This document shows, piece after piece, positions 13,201-20,987 of a stretch of 20,987 bases of DNA. The DNA is from a virus. Below the pieces are notes generated by a model that did not search any database, was not told the DNA's origin, and saw nothing but the letters and a program-made list of their open reading frames with translations. The stretch lies in IMG/VR virus record IMGVR_UViG_3300010883_000625, positions 1 through 20,987 of that record. One strand, 5' to 3'. Position 1 is the first letter of the stretch, and the number at the start of each line of letters is the position of its first letter. The translations under genes were made by a program, and so were the position numbers.

Positions 13201-14639
13201 ATTGCGATAAATTCAGCATCGTCAAAATTAGTCCCACTACCGCGCTCGACCGGTTGCTTTTTACCAGATTGGTTTTTACCTTTTAATATGTCTTTTCCTA
13301 ATTGACTAGCGCGAGTAGCAGTCTCAGATGCTCTCTGTCCAACGCTTGAGAATGTCTTACCTTTTAACTCAGCCAAATCTATACGAGTCTGAATAATAGT
13401 GTCTTTTGCTCTAAGGGCTACTTGCTCATGACTATCTAATAGACGTTTAGTTTTATCTTCAATAGATGCTTCAGCTTTACCAAATTGCATATGATTCAAT
13501 AAGATACCACCGGTATCATAAAGTTTAGCGGTAATCAAAGCCATCTTACCAGAAGCACTTGTAAGTCCTCTAATCAACGGACTTGTTCCACCAATATATC
13601 TATTCTGTAAAACTTTAACACCACCTCGACCTAAAGCTTTAACGCCAGAACGTAATGCGCCTTGTGCCATAAGTGCAGACGGTTTGACGATTCTACCAGC
13701 TTCAGCAGCGCTTTTAGTTGCCATCGCACCTACAGAACGAGCAACCGGATTTTCAGCTACTACTTCAAATGTGGCTTTACCGCCTTTAAAGATTGGTTTT
13801 AATACTGCACTATTTGCAAGTCCGCTACCAAAATTAGCAACACCCATGTATACGGGGTTTTCAGGATTCATCCAATGATTAGGATTTGACACATGTAGTG
13901 AACTGAGTGGGTCACGGGCAGCTTTCCAGATACCTACACCACCTCCTAGCACACCACCAGCCGCAAGGTTTATCCCGGCTTCCATTGCAGTACGTAAGTC
14001 TTGTCGCATCTGTAGTGCGCCTTCTTGCACTCCTTGGGCAATCATCCCGTTCAACATGTACGTCCCGATTTTCTTTGCAGTTCCCGCCTTTTTAATTACG
14101 TTTACGCCCGGTACAAGTGTTGAAACATCTATAAAAGAAGCTAGACCTCCAACCAACATCCCCATAAAACTACCACCATGTAGTTCATTACGGGCTTTTT
14201 GCATTTGACGAAGACGGTTTACGCGGTCATCAAATTGATTTGGGCCTTGAACATCGTCAAACATTCCATTACGAATCCAGACTTCTGCATCTCTTAGTTC
14301 ATCTTTCGCCTTATCAAAATATTTGTAAGGGTTGAATCTATTTTCAGAATCATAGAATAGTTTTAACTCTGGTGTAACCACGTCGTCGGTATTATAGGGA
14401 CGGGCATACTTATCTTTAATAAACATACCATATCGAAGAGAATCACCAATTATAGTTTCTTGCATGTACGTTTCGTATCCGGTAGCGAAGAATCCAAGTG
14501 GTTCGATAACTTGCTCTGTGGAGTAATACGGTATAGATAAATGCTTAACTGTGTCTGTGTAGTTAGACATGCGATTTTGGTCTTCTACATCAACATCAGC
14601 GTTTAATGGTGTTGCACCATAGGTATATTCTTCAGCCAT
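10278..14639 (-). CDS. Internal virion protein, T7 gp16-like (ejection protein)
   Basis: The 1453-aa product is the longest in the window and sits just before the tail fibre, as T7 gp16 (1318 aa) does. In T7 this protein leaves the head first and forms the trans-envelope channel for DNA entry. Near residues 155-175 there is a hydrophobic, glycine-rich stretch (GMLVGGLASFIDVSTLVPGV) like membrane-active parts of gp16-type proteins. About residues 630-890 form a very long charged coiled coil (KEKVQLEKQRTQTELKEAEA and similar). The C-terminal third contains ALLQFQTYGFVSMTKYMLPA and FSLVGGPTGGLLQDL, which I recognise from podovirus internal core proteins. The lytic domain of T7 gp16 is absent here and is supplied by the preceding gene, 2 nt away. 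The assignment rests on position, size and partial similarity. Confidence 0.82.
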   Translation of the reverse strand: MAEEYTYGATPLNADVDVEDQNRMSNYTDTVKHLSIPYYSTEQVIEPLGFFATGYETYMQETIIGDSLRYGMFIKDKYARPYNTDDVVTPELKLFYDSENRFNPYKYFDKAKDELRDAEVWIRNGMFDDVQGPNQFDDRVNRLRQMQKARNELHGGSFMGMLVGGLASFIDVSTLVPGVNVIKKAGTAKKIGTYMLNGMIAQGVQEGALQMRQDLRTAMEAGINLAAGGVLGGGVGIWKAARDPLSSLHVSNPNHWMNPENPVYMGVANFGSGLANSAVLKPIFKGGKATFEVVAENPVARSVGAMATKSAAEAGRIVKPSALMAQGALRSGVKALGRGGVKVLQNRYIGGTSPLIRGLTSASGKMALITAKLYDTGGILLNHMQFGKAEASIEDKTKRLLDSHEQVALRAKDTIIQTRIDLAELKGKTFSSVGQRASETATRASQLGKDILKGKNQSGKKQPVERGSGTNFDDAEFIAIAREMNFNNLTDEMIAGFKTRFGDDGWLVIERNARKLADDTRAYHDAQIDLLEGLGMATRGDQDYVMAQLWSSKAIKGNRTESLAFFHSVFAKKPSDEFLLENHLMTEDQFNKLGKEEVTIKGDQIIAGKNVKEVKYDIDKGFEKKQEVLEDWSGNVDRSLEAQAELKLSLAEEKLYEARRAAVLAARDLRKNNTDIKNATVAEVEKIIKYRQGQRDAITLEKEKVQLEKQRTQTELKEAEAELITRMNQYHEISSRTSGIKKKRITEVKEAEALMKMVEGEGVLASKADIADSRTMVTKADNELARSGEDALGEAVEKAAKLPVSSRRLATLRERLNNHNKRLSKIDSTLARLDPQLEKVGVALAAAKMAKASVTKNRKILSDELKLKNKEAGQSKRGAKKAKKDYKRQANRSPLYTYIEELVGKLSDGKRDPFGGWDGELIAASGRTKKRQIVLTNEQRLEAYRLGILDDDLMSAMRRSAEDLSPRMALRDTFGHKSEKDIVEDLKAEVQGDFDLLKSGKSKIQRDKIQKKADEAKSDIENGILNLLGQYGKPIDPEGWLSWMGKTARSFNYVRYGSGFIIPSLTDASNVLFVSGWGTFAAKNFKQSNKALAGLRSPEISRIAIYSERLMSSSSNMKMMGVEDLGSKVGIGDQGTLKHYSTSIIDRSLGGLTETTNVVSGMRWWNTRMKALAMMEMQHNLVAKMKNYSKLFDTASAQKGGSAEQQIAELASLGIGRDEARSIQKMMSKHPPELDQGVYELGMGRWLNEGLEGQRAYDAVFTALDHTATRAIMTPSKGDTPFFMSRGFGKALLQFQTYGFVSMTKYMLPAFQRMATYGDLHAFMTLNIQALLGYTVVAATDLKRKGEIKDRTPAEWGYDIMDRSGFLMWLSTPMAQITKELNIMGGGVGSRYSSERNRFSLVGGPTGGLLQDLMDMKDASVRGDTDAMQDNLIKLMPFKLYYQLANVAMGNEN

Positions 14640-14641
14640 TC

Positions 14642-16402
14642 TTATTTACTCCCTAGGTTAACTCTGAATCCAAACTTCGCCGTTTCCCCTTCATCTCCAA
14701 ATAATGATCTAAACCATCGATAGTAATATTTTTCATCTTGTTCCCCATCAGGTAGATCACGAGTTAAGTTCTTTTTAAAATTATAATCATCCATTTCTTT
14801 ATTATCATTCCCAACAATAAGACTTCCATATTCGTCTCTAGTAAAAGTAAATTGACCAATAGTCATTAAAGCTTCCAGACGTGGGTCACGAAAATCACTT
14901 GCCATTCCCGCAAGAGCCGAAACAAAACCAAACATTCCCCCATACGCAGCGTCATGAAGTTTTGAAGCGTTAGGGCGTTCTACAGTCATTCCTTTCTTTC
15001 TTAAAAGTGCTGGAAGTTTATAAAGTCCTCGCTTGAAGTTAACCATTTCAGATGCATACATTCCGTTGACATCCATCTCTCCAAACAATTCATCCCAATC
15101 TTCGTACTGACAAGATTTTTTACCTTTAGATTCGCAGAACTCTGCCATCTGTGTAAGAACGTCTTGGGCTTCAGGACTAAAGAAACTAGCACCATAAGTT
15201 TGTTTTCCAGCGGGACTCCAATTTTTTGTAGAACCTTCCCCAAGAAAAGGATCTAAAATTAGACTACTAGCTTTTTTAATCAAGCCTTCAGTCCCCCAGA
15301 TCATGACCGCACGAACGGGGGCGGGGATGTAATGGTCAGGGGATATACCCCATAAAAATTTATCGACTTTAGATAATGGCACATCAATACCCGGTCTTCC
15401 AAACATCTTTTCAATGGACGCGTTAGTCTCTCGTTTTTCCTTAACCTCTTCCGGCATTGTGGGAGGTACGGGAAATTCTGAAGCTGGTTCAATTTCTTCT
15501 AAAGGTGTTTCTTCTATCTCGAAAGAAAACTTTTCCGCTAGTAATGATAGTTTATCTATAATTGTATCAGTAACTCCTATAGGTGGTGTTACAGACATTT
15601 TAACTTTTGCAAAAGGTTTCAGATCACCCGCTTGCGCTGATGAAATTCCAAGTAGTGATGCAAAATTAAATGAGTCACTTTTTCGGTAGTCTTGTCCTTT
15701 TACAATATTAGCTACTTCTTCATTATTACCAAAGAATTGATCATGTTCTCTTTTACGTCTTGCATCTAAGGCTGATAGTTTATTACCATTACTTAGGTTA
15801 AGTATCTCATAACTGACGGACGCTGCGTCTCCTTTTTTAAGGTGATCAACAAGATTTGGGCCAATAAGGGCGGGTGAATTGTAAGCCATAGATACAAGAG
15901 CGATACGTTGACTAGCATTTAAGGGTACTCCTTCTAATCTATCTTGTACAATTTTCTCAGACTCTTGAACTTTATAATCAAACAATCGACGTGACTGCGC
16001 CTCATCTAAATTGATTTCACCAGCTAGAAGTTTTTTATATTTTTCAGGACTGAACCCTAAGACGTCTTGTACAATTTTAGGGTTAGCTTCAAGATTAGTC
16101 CCATACCCCACATGTTTAATACCCTCGACCATGTGGACTCTACCGTTGTAACCTTCTTCTGTGGTGATGAATTGAAAACGATTTTCACTATACTCACCGG
16201 GCTTCCCAAGACTCGCTGGGCCACTATAAGAAAGCGAGGAGTTAAAAATATTATCATACACATCGGTAGGATTACTTTGGTCAAACTTTTTATAGTGTGC
16301 GGGAACTGTGACGTTCTCCGTTGGGGGTAATTTACCGTCAACAACAAGATCATTGTGTAGAGTTTCATATCCCACTTTTAACTCTTCTTCTAATTCTGGC
16401 AT
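14642..16402 (-). CDS. Internal virion protein with T4-type (GH24) lysozyme domain
   Basis: The 586-aa product has a GH24 lysozyme domain at about residues 76-226. TTEEGYNG (catalytic Glu candidate E83), then KHVGYGTNL corresponding to the GIGH segment of T4 lysozyme, then a helical lobe with SQRIALVSMAYNSPALIG and ALDARRKREHDQFFG. It should cut the glycan strands of the cell wall locally during DNA injection. By eye, the T4 lysozyme Thr26 position is His97 here. The rest has an acidic, proline-rich linker (about 300-330: EIEPASEFPVPPTMPEE) and a C-terminal region of unknown fold. In T7 the muralytic domain is fused to gp16 and has a different (SLT) fold; here it is on its own gene directly before the gp16-like gene. 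AGGAG lies 6 nt before the ATG. Confidence 0.85.
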   Translation of the reverse strand: MPELEEELKVGYETLHNDLVVDGKLPPTENVTVPAHYKKFDQSNPTDVYDNIFNSSLSYSGPASLGKPGEYSENRFQFITTEEGYNGRVHMVEGIKHVGYGTNLEANPKIVQDVLGFSPEKYKKLLAGEINLDEAQSRRLFDYKVQESEKIVQDRLEGVPLNASQRIALVSMAYNSPALIGPNLVDHLKKGDAASVSYEILNLSNGNKLSALDARRKREHDQFFGNNEEVANIVKGQDYRKSDSFNFASLLGISSAQAGDLKPFAKVKMSVTPPIGVTDTIIDKLSLLAEKFSFEIEETPLEEIEPASEFPVPPTMPEEVKEKRETNASIEKMFGRPGIDVPLSKVDKFLWGISPDHYIPAPVRAVMIWGTEGLIKKASSLILDPFLGEGSTKNWSPAGKQTYGASFFSPEAQDVLTQMAEFCESKGKKSCQYEDWDELFGEMDVNGMYASEMVNFKRGLYKLPALLRKKGMTVERPNASKLHDAAYGGMFGFVSALAGMASDFRDPRLEALMTIGQFTFTRDEYGSLIVGNDNKEMDDYNFKKNLTRDLPDGEQDEKYYYRWFRSLFGDEGETAKFGFRVNLGSK

Positions 16403-16411
16403 AATCTACTC

Positions 16412-19072
16412 CTAATTTTGTGGTTTACCGTTTTGAATAAACTTTAACAACATCTCGTTGCTTATAGTTTTCTTATCTTCGTTTTGAAAATGTGGTTGAA
16501 CTCCTAACTCGTAAGATTGAATTTTCCCGCCAACGGCTGAGTATACCGGCATTAAAATAATATAGGGGTTAATATACTTTTGTGCTAGGATTAAGTCTTG
16601 TGAATACACCCCGGTAAATTTTACAGTACCTTCCGATTGCCATTCAGTCCAACCAAAATTACCACCATACGTTCCATCTTCTTTTATTTTTGAAACTTCT
16701 TTTACCGGAATATCTACATTTGTAGACAAACTAATAGGAACACTAGAATTAACTGAATCATAAATTGCAAAACCATGAATGTAATCTGGTGTCATCTCCT
16801 TTTCAAAACCATTTAACACGTTACCCGTTGGGAACATAGCTTTAATTCTAAAGTTCTTATGTGGACGGATCATAATGTCCCCACCAATCGAAAGACCGGG
16901 AAACCCTTCTGTAATATTTGTAGCTACTTCTTGCATATTCATGATGACGTCTTCAGTTCCACCAGAACCATTCCTGACATTATTACCAATAGGAACTCTT
17001 GTGTTTGTTGTATTACTATGCATCACTAGACCCGGCTCTTGTATTGAGGCTTGTCCATTCATAAACACTATTTGGTCTTTTAGTTTAAGTTTAATTTGCT
17101 CTGTGATTATTGCTCGATTTTTATTAGAGTCAGTTTGATTCCATGTACCATTCACTTTCATATCTAATATGATAGGCTCTATGTATCCTTCAATTCTGGC
17201 GGATAGCCTTGATGAAATTGGCATATCGCTAAAACTAAAGAACCCGCCTTCACCAACCATACCTTCCACTTCATCGGATAAAGTTTCAGCCATCCACTTC
17301 TGAAACATAATCTGACGCTCATTTTTAGAATTGTAATCGTCTTTATCATTAGACACTTCACTAGCGTAAAATGCCGGTAGCCATCCGCCTTTATCATCCA
17401 TTTCTTTTTTCATTTGGGCAATTTTGGCGGCATCGATAGTTGGGTCAATATTTGAATTAGCGTTTTTTATTACACCAGCAAGCGATGCTTGAAATTCTAC
17501 GTCACCTTTAAATAGTCCATCTTTCATCTCTGAAAGGTCTTCTGATGGATCAATTTGTTTTAGAAAGTCAAGTGACGCCCTTCTTATATTTTTATCATTT
17601 GACAGAAGACCACTTTTAATTTTCCCTTTTAGGTCATCCCCAATTACATCTACACCATAACGCTTAATAGCCCCTCGAACAACTTGTGCAAAAGCTACGG
17701 AGGATTCATCTCCTTGATAAAAATCCGTAGTCGGACTTAGAGACATTGTAGCAAGGGTTGTTTTAGCATCATCATAAGTTAAACTACCAGACTTACCGCT
17801 AATACCGTTTTGGATAAGGTTGGATCGATTGACTTTAAATGTAGCAGCTTTTATTAGATGTTTATTTATACTCGATCTAAGCGCCTTTATTTGTGGGGTA
17901 GTAACACCATTTGTTGATGCTAACTTTAAATAACCGCCCTCCTCATCTTTCATAAACTTTTGTAGTGCGCTAGTCATAGCGTCTGGATCGTTTTCGGTTG
18001 CTGCAACTATTTGATTAATCTTAGAAGTAGCTAGAGTAACCGCATCTGATCCTTGTTGGGTCATGTAAGATTGGTTTTCTTTATTTATTGTTTTTAACAA
18101 TTCCGACACTTGTGATGGAAAACGTTCTTTGAGAGATTGCATTCTTGCCCCCTCATCCATCGCACCACTATCGTCCGTAGTTGGGAATATACCCTTATTT
18201 AGAAACACTCGAAATCGTTTTAGAGCGTTTGGGTTTAATCTCGCACCTTTAACCATTGCCGAAAGAACACGTGCTGATACTGCACCATTAGTTTGTCCCG
18301 GCATGATTGATTTCATCTTCGCCATACTTTGAGTATAAGCATTATGTAGATCACTCTCCGTTTCAAAAGATGTAACTACGCCATCAGTAATTTGAGTTTC
18401 TATTACCGCTCTATTTCTTTTTATAACTTCAATTTGTTTTTCAGCACTTAGTTTAACAATATTTTTTTGGAAAGCCGCTTGAGCGTGTAGATTTACTGTT
18501 GGGTCTTTAGCGCCATCTGCATAATTATTTTTCCACCATTCACTAGCTTTACTGTCAAAATCTGCTGGATTCCAATCGGCTGATTTAATTAACATATCTG
18601 CATACATATCAGCCCCTAATTGTGAGCCTACTGATTCTTTATATGCTTGGTTATAGTGAAGGTTAGTACTCCCAGATTCTGTTACATCAAAGTTTTTTAG
18701 GCGCTGGGCGTTGGTCGGCTTTGTATCCATAACATTACCGGCAGCGTCGTATTCAGTATTTATAGTTTGACCCATAGCTTTCTTATTTCCAGCTATAGTC
18801 CCTAATTTTTTCTGCTCGTCCGCGAATCTGGTAGCTTCAAGTTTATCAATTTCATGCGCAGATTTTGCCATATTCTGCATGGTGTTCTGCATTGTTCCAA
18901 AGAAGTTATTAAACGCGTTGGATAATGTAGCTTCACCCGCCATGATGTCTGTGCCAACCATAGATGATACGTGCTTTTTAATAGCGTGGTTAACTTTAGC
19001 ACTACCAACTTCTAGTTTGGTATTACCAGAAAGCTGAGACAGAACTGACTTTGTACGGGCTTGTCTAGCCAT
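16412..19072 (-). CDS. Internal virion protein, T7 gp15-like (core/ejection protein)
   Basis: The 886-aa product lies between the gp14-like and lysozyme-domain genes, the position of T7 gp15 (747 aa), which forms the middle of the ejected channel. The N-terminal region is helical with repeated Gln/Asn/Met motifs (FFGTMQNTMQNMAKSAHEID) and LEATRFADEQKKLGTIAGNK, a pattern seen in podovirus core proteins. Most of the rest is mixed helix with no catalytic motif. The C-terminal 200 residues are richer in beta-like and Gly/Asn segments (NVRNGSGGTEDVIMNMQEVA). The ATG at 19072 has AAGGAG about 7 nt upstream. The call is mainly from order and size, since this family diverges quickly. Confidence 0.75.
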   Translation of the reverse strand: MARQARTKSVLSQLSGNTKLEVGSAKVNHAIKKHVSSMVGTDIMAGEATLSNAFNNFFGTMQNTMQNMAKSAHEIDKLEATRFADEQKKLGTIAGNKKAMGQTINTEYDAAGNVMDTKPTNAQRLKNFDVTESGSTNLHYNQAYKESVGSQLGADMYADMLIKSADWNPADFDSKASEWWKNNYADGAKDPTVNLHAQAAFQKNIVKLSAEKQIEVIKRNRAVIETQITDGVVTSFETESDLHNAYTQSMAKMKSIMPGQTNGAVSARVLSAMVKGARLNPNALKRFRVFLNKGIFPTTDDSGAMDEGARMQSLKERFPSQVSELLKTINKENQSYMTQQGSDAVTLATSKINQIVAATENDPDAMTSALQKFMKDEEGGYLKLASTNGVTTPQIKALRSSINKHLIKAATFKVNRSNLIQNGISGKSGSLTYDDAKTTLATMSLSPTTDFYQGDESSVAFAQVVRGAIKRYGVDVIGDDLKGKIKSGLLSNDKNIRRASLDFLKQIDPSEDLSEMKDGLFKGDVEFQASLAGVIKNANSNIDPTIDAAKIAQMKKEMDDKGGWLPAFYASEVSNDKDDYNSKNERQIMFQKWMAETLSDEVEGMVGEGGFFSFSDMPISSRLSARIEGYIEPIILDMKVNGTWNQTDSNKNRAIITEQIKLKLKDQIVFMNGQASIQEPGLVMHSNTTNTRVPIGNNVRNGSGGTEDVIMNMQEVATNITEGFPGLSIGGDIMIRPHKNFRIKAMFPTGNVLNGFEKEMTPDYIHGFAIYDSVNSSVPISLSTNVDIPVKEVSKIKEDGTYGGNFGWTEWQSEGTVKFTGVYSQDLILAQKYINPYIILMPVYSAVGGKIQSYELGVQPHFQNEDKKTISNEMLLKFIQNGKPQN

Positions 19073-19099
19073 TAAGATTCTCCTTCGTTGAATTTTAGA

Positions 19100-19702
19100 T
19101 TATGTAAATAAATCAGTAGTCGCCCACCTTTTAATAGGTGCATCACCTCTTATAGCAGCAAGTTGATCTTGTCTAGCGGTGTATGACTGACCAGCAGATA
19201 GTGATGTACTTGCGAACCCTAAGATAGCACCGGTCTTCTTAGCAGAAGCTTCAGCCATAACGTTCCCAGCTTGATTCTCAGCTTGTGTGGTGACGTTACT
19301 GTAGTTCTGTTCGGACGCTGCTTTATTAGACTCAAGCCCCGCTAATGCTCTTGTGGTGTTTTTGTCAATACGCGTTATGTTTAACGACTCGCCATACAAC
19401 TCCTCAAACATAATTAAACCTAATGAACTGTTAGACAACGACGTCTCTGACGCTTGTAGTGACCCGATGTCTTCATTAGATTGACGAACACGATCTGATT
19501 GTTGATCTAAATTATCTTCTTGTTCTTCAGCAATCTTTCGATTGGCTTCAGCATACTCTGCTTCAGCTTGAAGCTTAGACGCGTCGTATTGTGCTTTTGC
19601 TTGCTTGGCAGCGTTCTGTTCCATACGTTTAGCTTGATCCATAGAAGCCTTGGCTTGCATGGCACTCGAAGCTATCATCATAATTGTAATAGGATCACAC
19701 AT
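19100..19702 (-). CDS. Internal virion protein, T7 gp14-like
   Basis: The 200-aa product (T7 gp14 is 196 aa) begins MCDPITIMMIASSAMQAKAS, the short MC...hydrophobic opening typical of gp14 proteins. It continues as a long alanine/glutamine/glutamate-rich helical region (AKQAKAQYDASKLQAEAEYA) and ends with a glycine/serine-rich segment (GAILGFASTSLSAGQSYTA). In T7, gp14 is ejected and forms the outer-membrane part of the DNA channel. It starts 5 nt after the gp12-like stop, whose last codons supply AGGGG as ribosome binding site, and is followed by the gp15-like gene. Confidence 0.85.
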   Translation of the reverse strand: MCDPITIMMIASSAMQAKASMDQAKRMEQNAAKQAKAQYDASKLQAEAEYAEANRKIAEEQEDNLDQQSDRVRQSNEDIGSLQASETSLSNSSLGLIMFEELYGESLNITRIDKNTTRALAGLESNKAASEQNYSNVTTQAENQAGNVMAEASAKKTGAILGFASTSLSAGQSYTARQDQLAAIRGDAPIKRWATTDLFT

Positions 19703-19707
19703 AATAA

Positions 19708-20987
19708 TTACCCCTGTCTTGTGACTTCATTAAAGAACCCAACGTAATCGATGGATGTTATATTCATTGGTTTTTCGGAATTGTTAAATATACGTATTCC
19801 GACTGTTTTACCATCCGATTTTATGGGAACTCTAAATCCACCTAATGCAGAGATAGCCGCGACGCCAACTTTTGAATCACCTGAACCAACAACACGACCG
19901 TTGAAGGTGTATACATCAGGAGTCCTAAACTCTGGTGTTACTTCACACCTAAAGAACCCCGTCTCTTTGTAGTTACACACAATGTTTCTAATTTGAAAAC
20001 GTCCACCGGTCATTGTTAACTTTTGATTATTAGCGTCTCTTGGAAACAATTTAGACAATGTTACGGAAGATGTATAGGTTTCTCCAAGGATAACTTGACC
20101 CCCGGTATAATCACCAGCAGCAGTAACTGTTGTAGTGGATGGGTAAGAAACGTTCAAAACCTCACCAACTTGTCCCGCTGGGAAATCGGTAGAAAGAACC
20201 ACACGTGTTAGATTATTATGAGCGTATGGTGCAGTCCATGTGGTTAAGTTATTGACGGCGGTATACACACCGGTTGCGGTGGTTTGTCGATCCATAGATA
20301 TTTGATATGGGTGTTTCTCGTCAGACAACTCATATCGTAAGAATGTCTTTTCAAATACTACTGTACCGTTTCGTGACAGAACCATATACATTTCGCCATC
20401 TATAACTGCCATCCACTTTATTTTAGATGAAGTACCGTACGTCCATTTTGACCAAGCGGATTGCGCTTTAGTCTCACCGTCTACATACATCTTATAAATA
20501 TACAACGCTGATCTATCTGTTTTAGATAAAAGCATGATCATATCATTAGTTGAGTCCCCGGTCATTCGGACTAACGGGGCTGGGATATAACCTAAAGCGT
20601 GTAATGTAACATCTTGTGCGATGTTGGAGACGGAGTTATCATCGTATTGATATTCAAAAACGATAGCGTCTCTACCAGACTTCGCGGCAAAGTACAAAGT
20701 GTTACCTAATGTGATTGGCTCACATGAATCCTCTGTCAAATATGATGTAGATAAATCCACAGTAGCGTTTGATGGTGTAAAAGTTGCATCACCAGACACC
20801 TCGAACTGTGCTTTATTTGACGTTAAGAATAATGATTTTCTAAATCCAACGGCGTGTTTCAAATCGTTCACGCTCGACGAAGATGCCACGAGTCCAAACG
20901 CGTCACTATCAAGCGACTGAGTTGAGAAATCAGGCCAGAAGGTAAAATATTGTGACGACTGCGACATAAAAACTGTCTCACCTGAAA
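19708..20987 (-). CDS. Tail tubular protein B / nozzle (T7 gp12-like), N-terminus outside window
   Basis: This is the C-terminal part of the protein; T7 gp12 is 794 aa. The frame stays open through the window edge, and the codons before the internal ATG at 20967 read SGETVF, matching SGENVI in T7 gp12, so that ATG is not the start. Further matches to T7 gp12 are QYFTFWPDF, LKHAVGF, QFEVSG, EDSCEPITLGNTLYFA, the SAWSKW segment, and the end GIRIFNNSEKPMNITSIDYVGF. Gp12 forms the nozzle of the short tail and, with gp11, holds the fibres. The stop is TAA 19710-19708. Confidence 0.93.
   Translation of the reverse strand, partial: SGETVFMSQSSQYFTFWPDFSTQSLDSDAFGLVASSSSVNDLKHAVGFRKSLFLTSNKAQFEVSGDATFTPSNATVDLSTSYLTEDSCEPITLGNTLYFAAKSGRDAIVFEYQYDDNSVSNIAQDVTLHALGYIPAPLVRMTGDSTNDMIMLLSKTDRSALYIYKMYVDGETKAQSAWSKWTYGTSSKIKWMAVIDGEMYMVLSRNGTVVFEKTFLRYELSDEKHPYQISMDRQTTATGVYTAVNNLTTWTAPYAHNNLTRVVLSTDFPAGQVGEVLNVSYPSTTTVTAAGDYTGGQVILGETYTSSVTLSKLFPRDANNQKLTMTGGRFQIRNIVCNYKETGFFRCEVTPEFRTPDVYTFNGRVVGSGDSKVGVAAISALGGFRVPIKSDGKTVGIRIFNNSEKPMNITSIDYVGFFNEVTRQG

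Noticed and set aside
20699-20967. Internal ATG 20967 as the start of a 419-aa gp12-like protein
   Set aside because: The frame is open upstream to the window edge and those codons still match T7 gp12 (SGETVF versus SGENVI), so the gene begins outside the window.

Overview
The window is a piece of a tailed double-stranded DNA phage genome of the T7-like podovirus type (autographivirus-like). Every gene I can support reads on the minus strand, so the biological order runs from high to low coordinates. That order matches T7 closely: tail nozzle (gp12-like, cut by the window edge), internal virion proteins gp14-, gp15- and gp16-like, a gp17-like tail-fibre anchor, small and large terminase (gp18- and gp19-like), and then an endolysin. 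Base composition is moderate, by eye a little over 40% G+C, and strong AGGAG-type ribosome binding sites precede most genes. The small-protein set (a PKVG...YTPKGKA protein, an MSLY...INARKKAGTSR protein, a DUF1289 protein) resembles marine podoviruses as I remember them. I cannot name the host.

Layout in transcription order. 20987-10278 is the virion interior and nozzle: the C-terminal part of gp12, gp14, gp15, a separate virion protein carrying a T4-type lysozyme domain, and a 1453-aa gp16-like protein. 10229-5498 is the host-contact module: a short 301-aa gp17-like anchor followed by two tandem paralogues (569 and 697 aa) built from RCC1-type beta-propeller repeats, the second with an inserted cupredoxin-like domain. 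5488-4403 holds three small membrane proteins, including a probable 3-TM holin. 4403-3458 is a dense run of very small genes ending in the small terminase. Two complete tRNA genes (Arg-ACG and Pro-TGG) lie between a small unknown gene and the large terminase. An M15-type endolysin follows.

221-651 is noncoding and rich in signals: a 64-nt nested hairpin, three long G-runs, a possible terminator, an 11-bp inverted repeat, and two sigma70-like promoters pointing at a 57-aa membrane-protein gene. A second copy of that gene's leader precedes another small gene at the window edge. This looks like the late-to-early junction, where T7-like phages have their terminal repeat and early host promoters.

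The most unusual content is the receptor-binding module: a fibre anchor reduced to little more than its tail-attachment domain, followed by two RCC1-propeller proteins, one with a complete His-Cys-His-Met type 1 copper ligand set. Family assignments are from recognised motifs and gene order; no database search was run.
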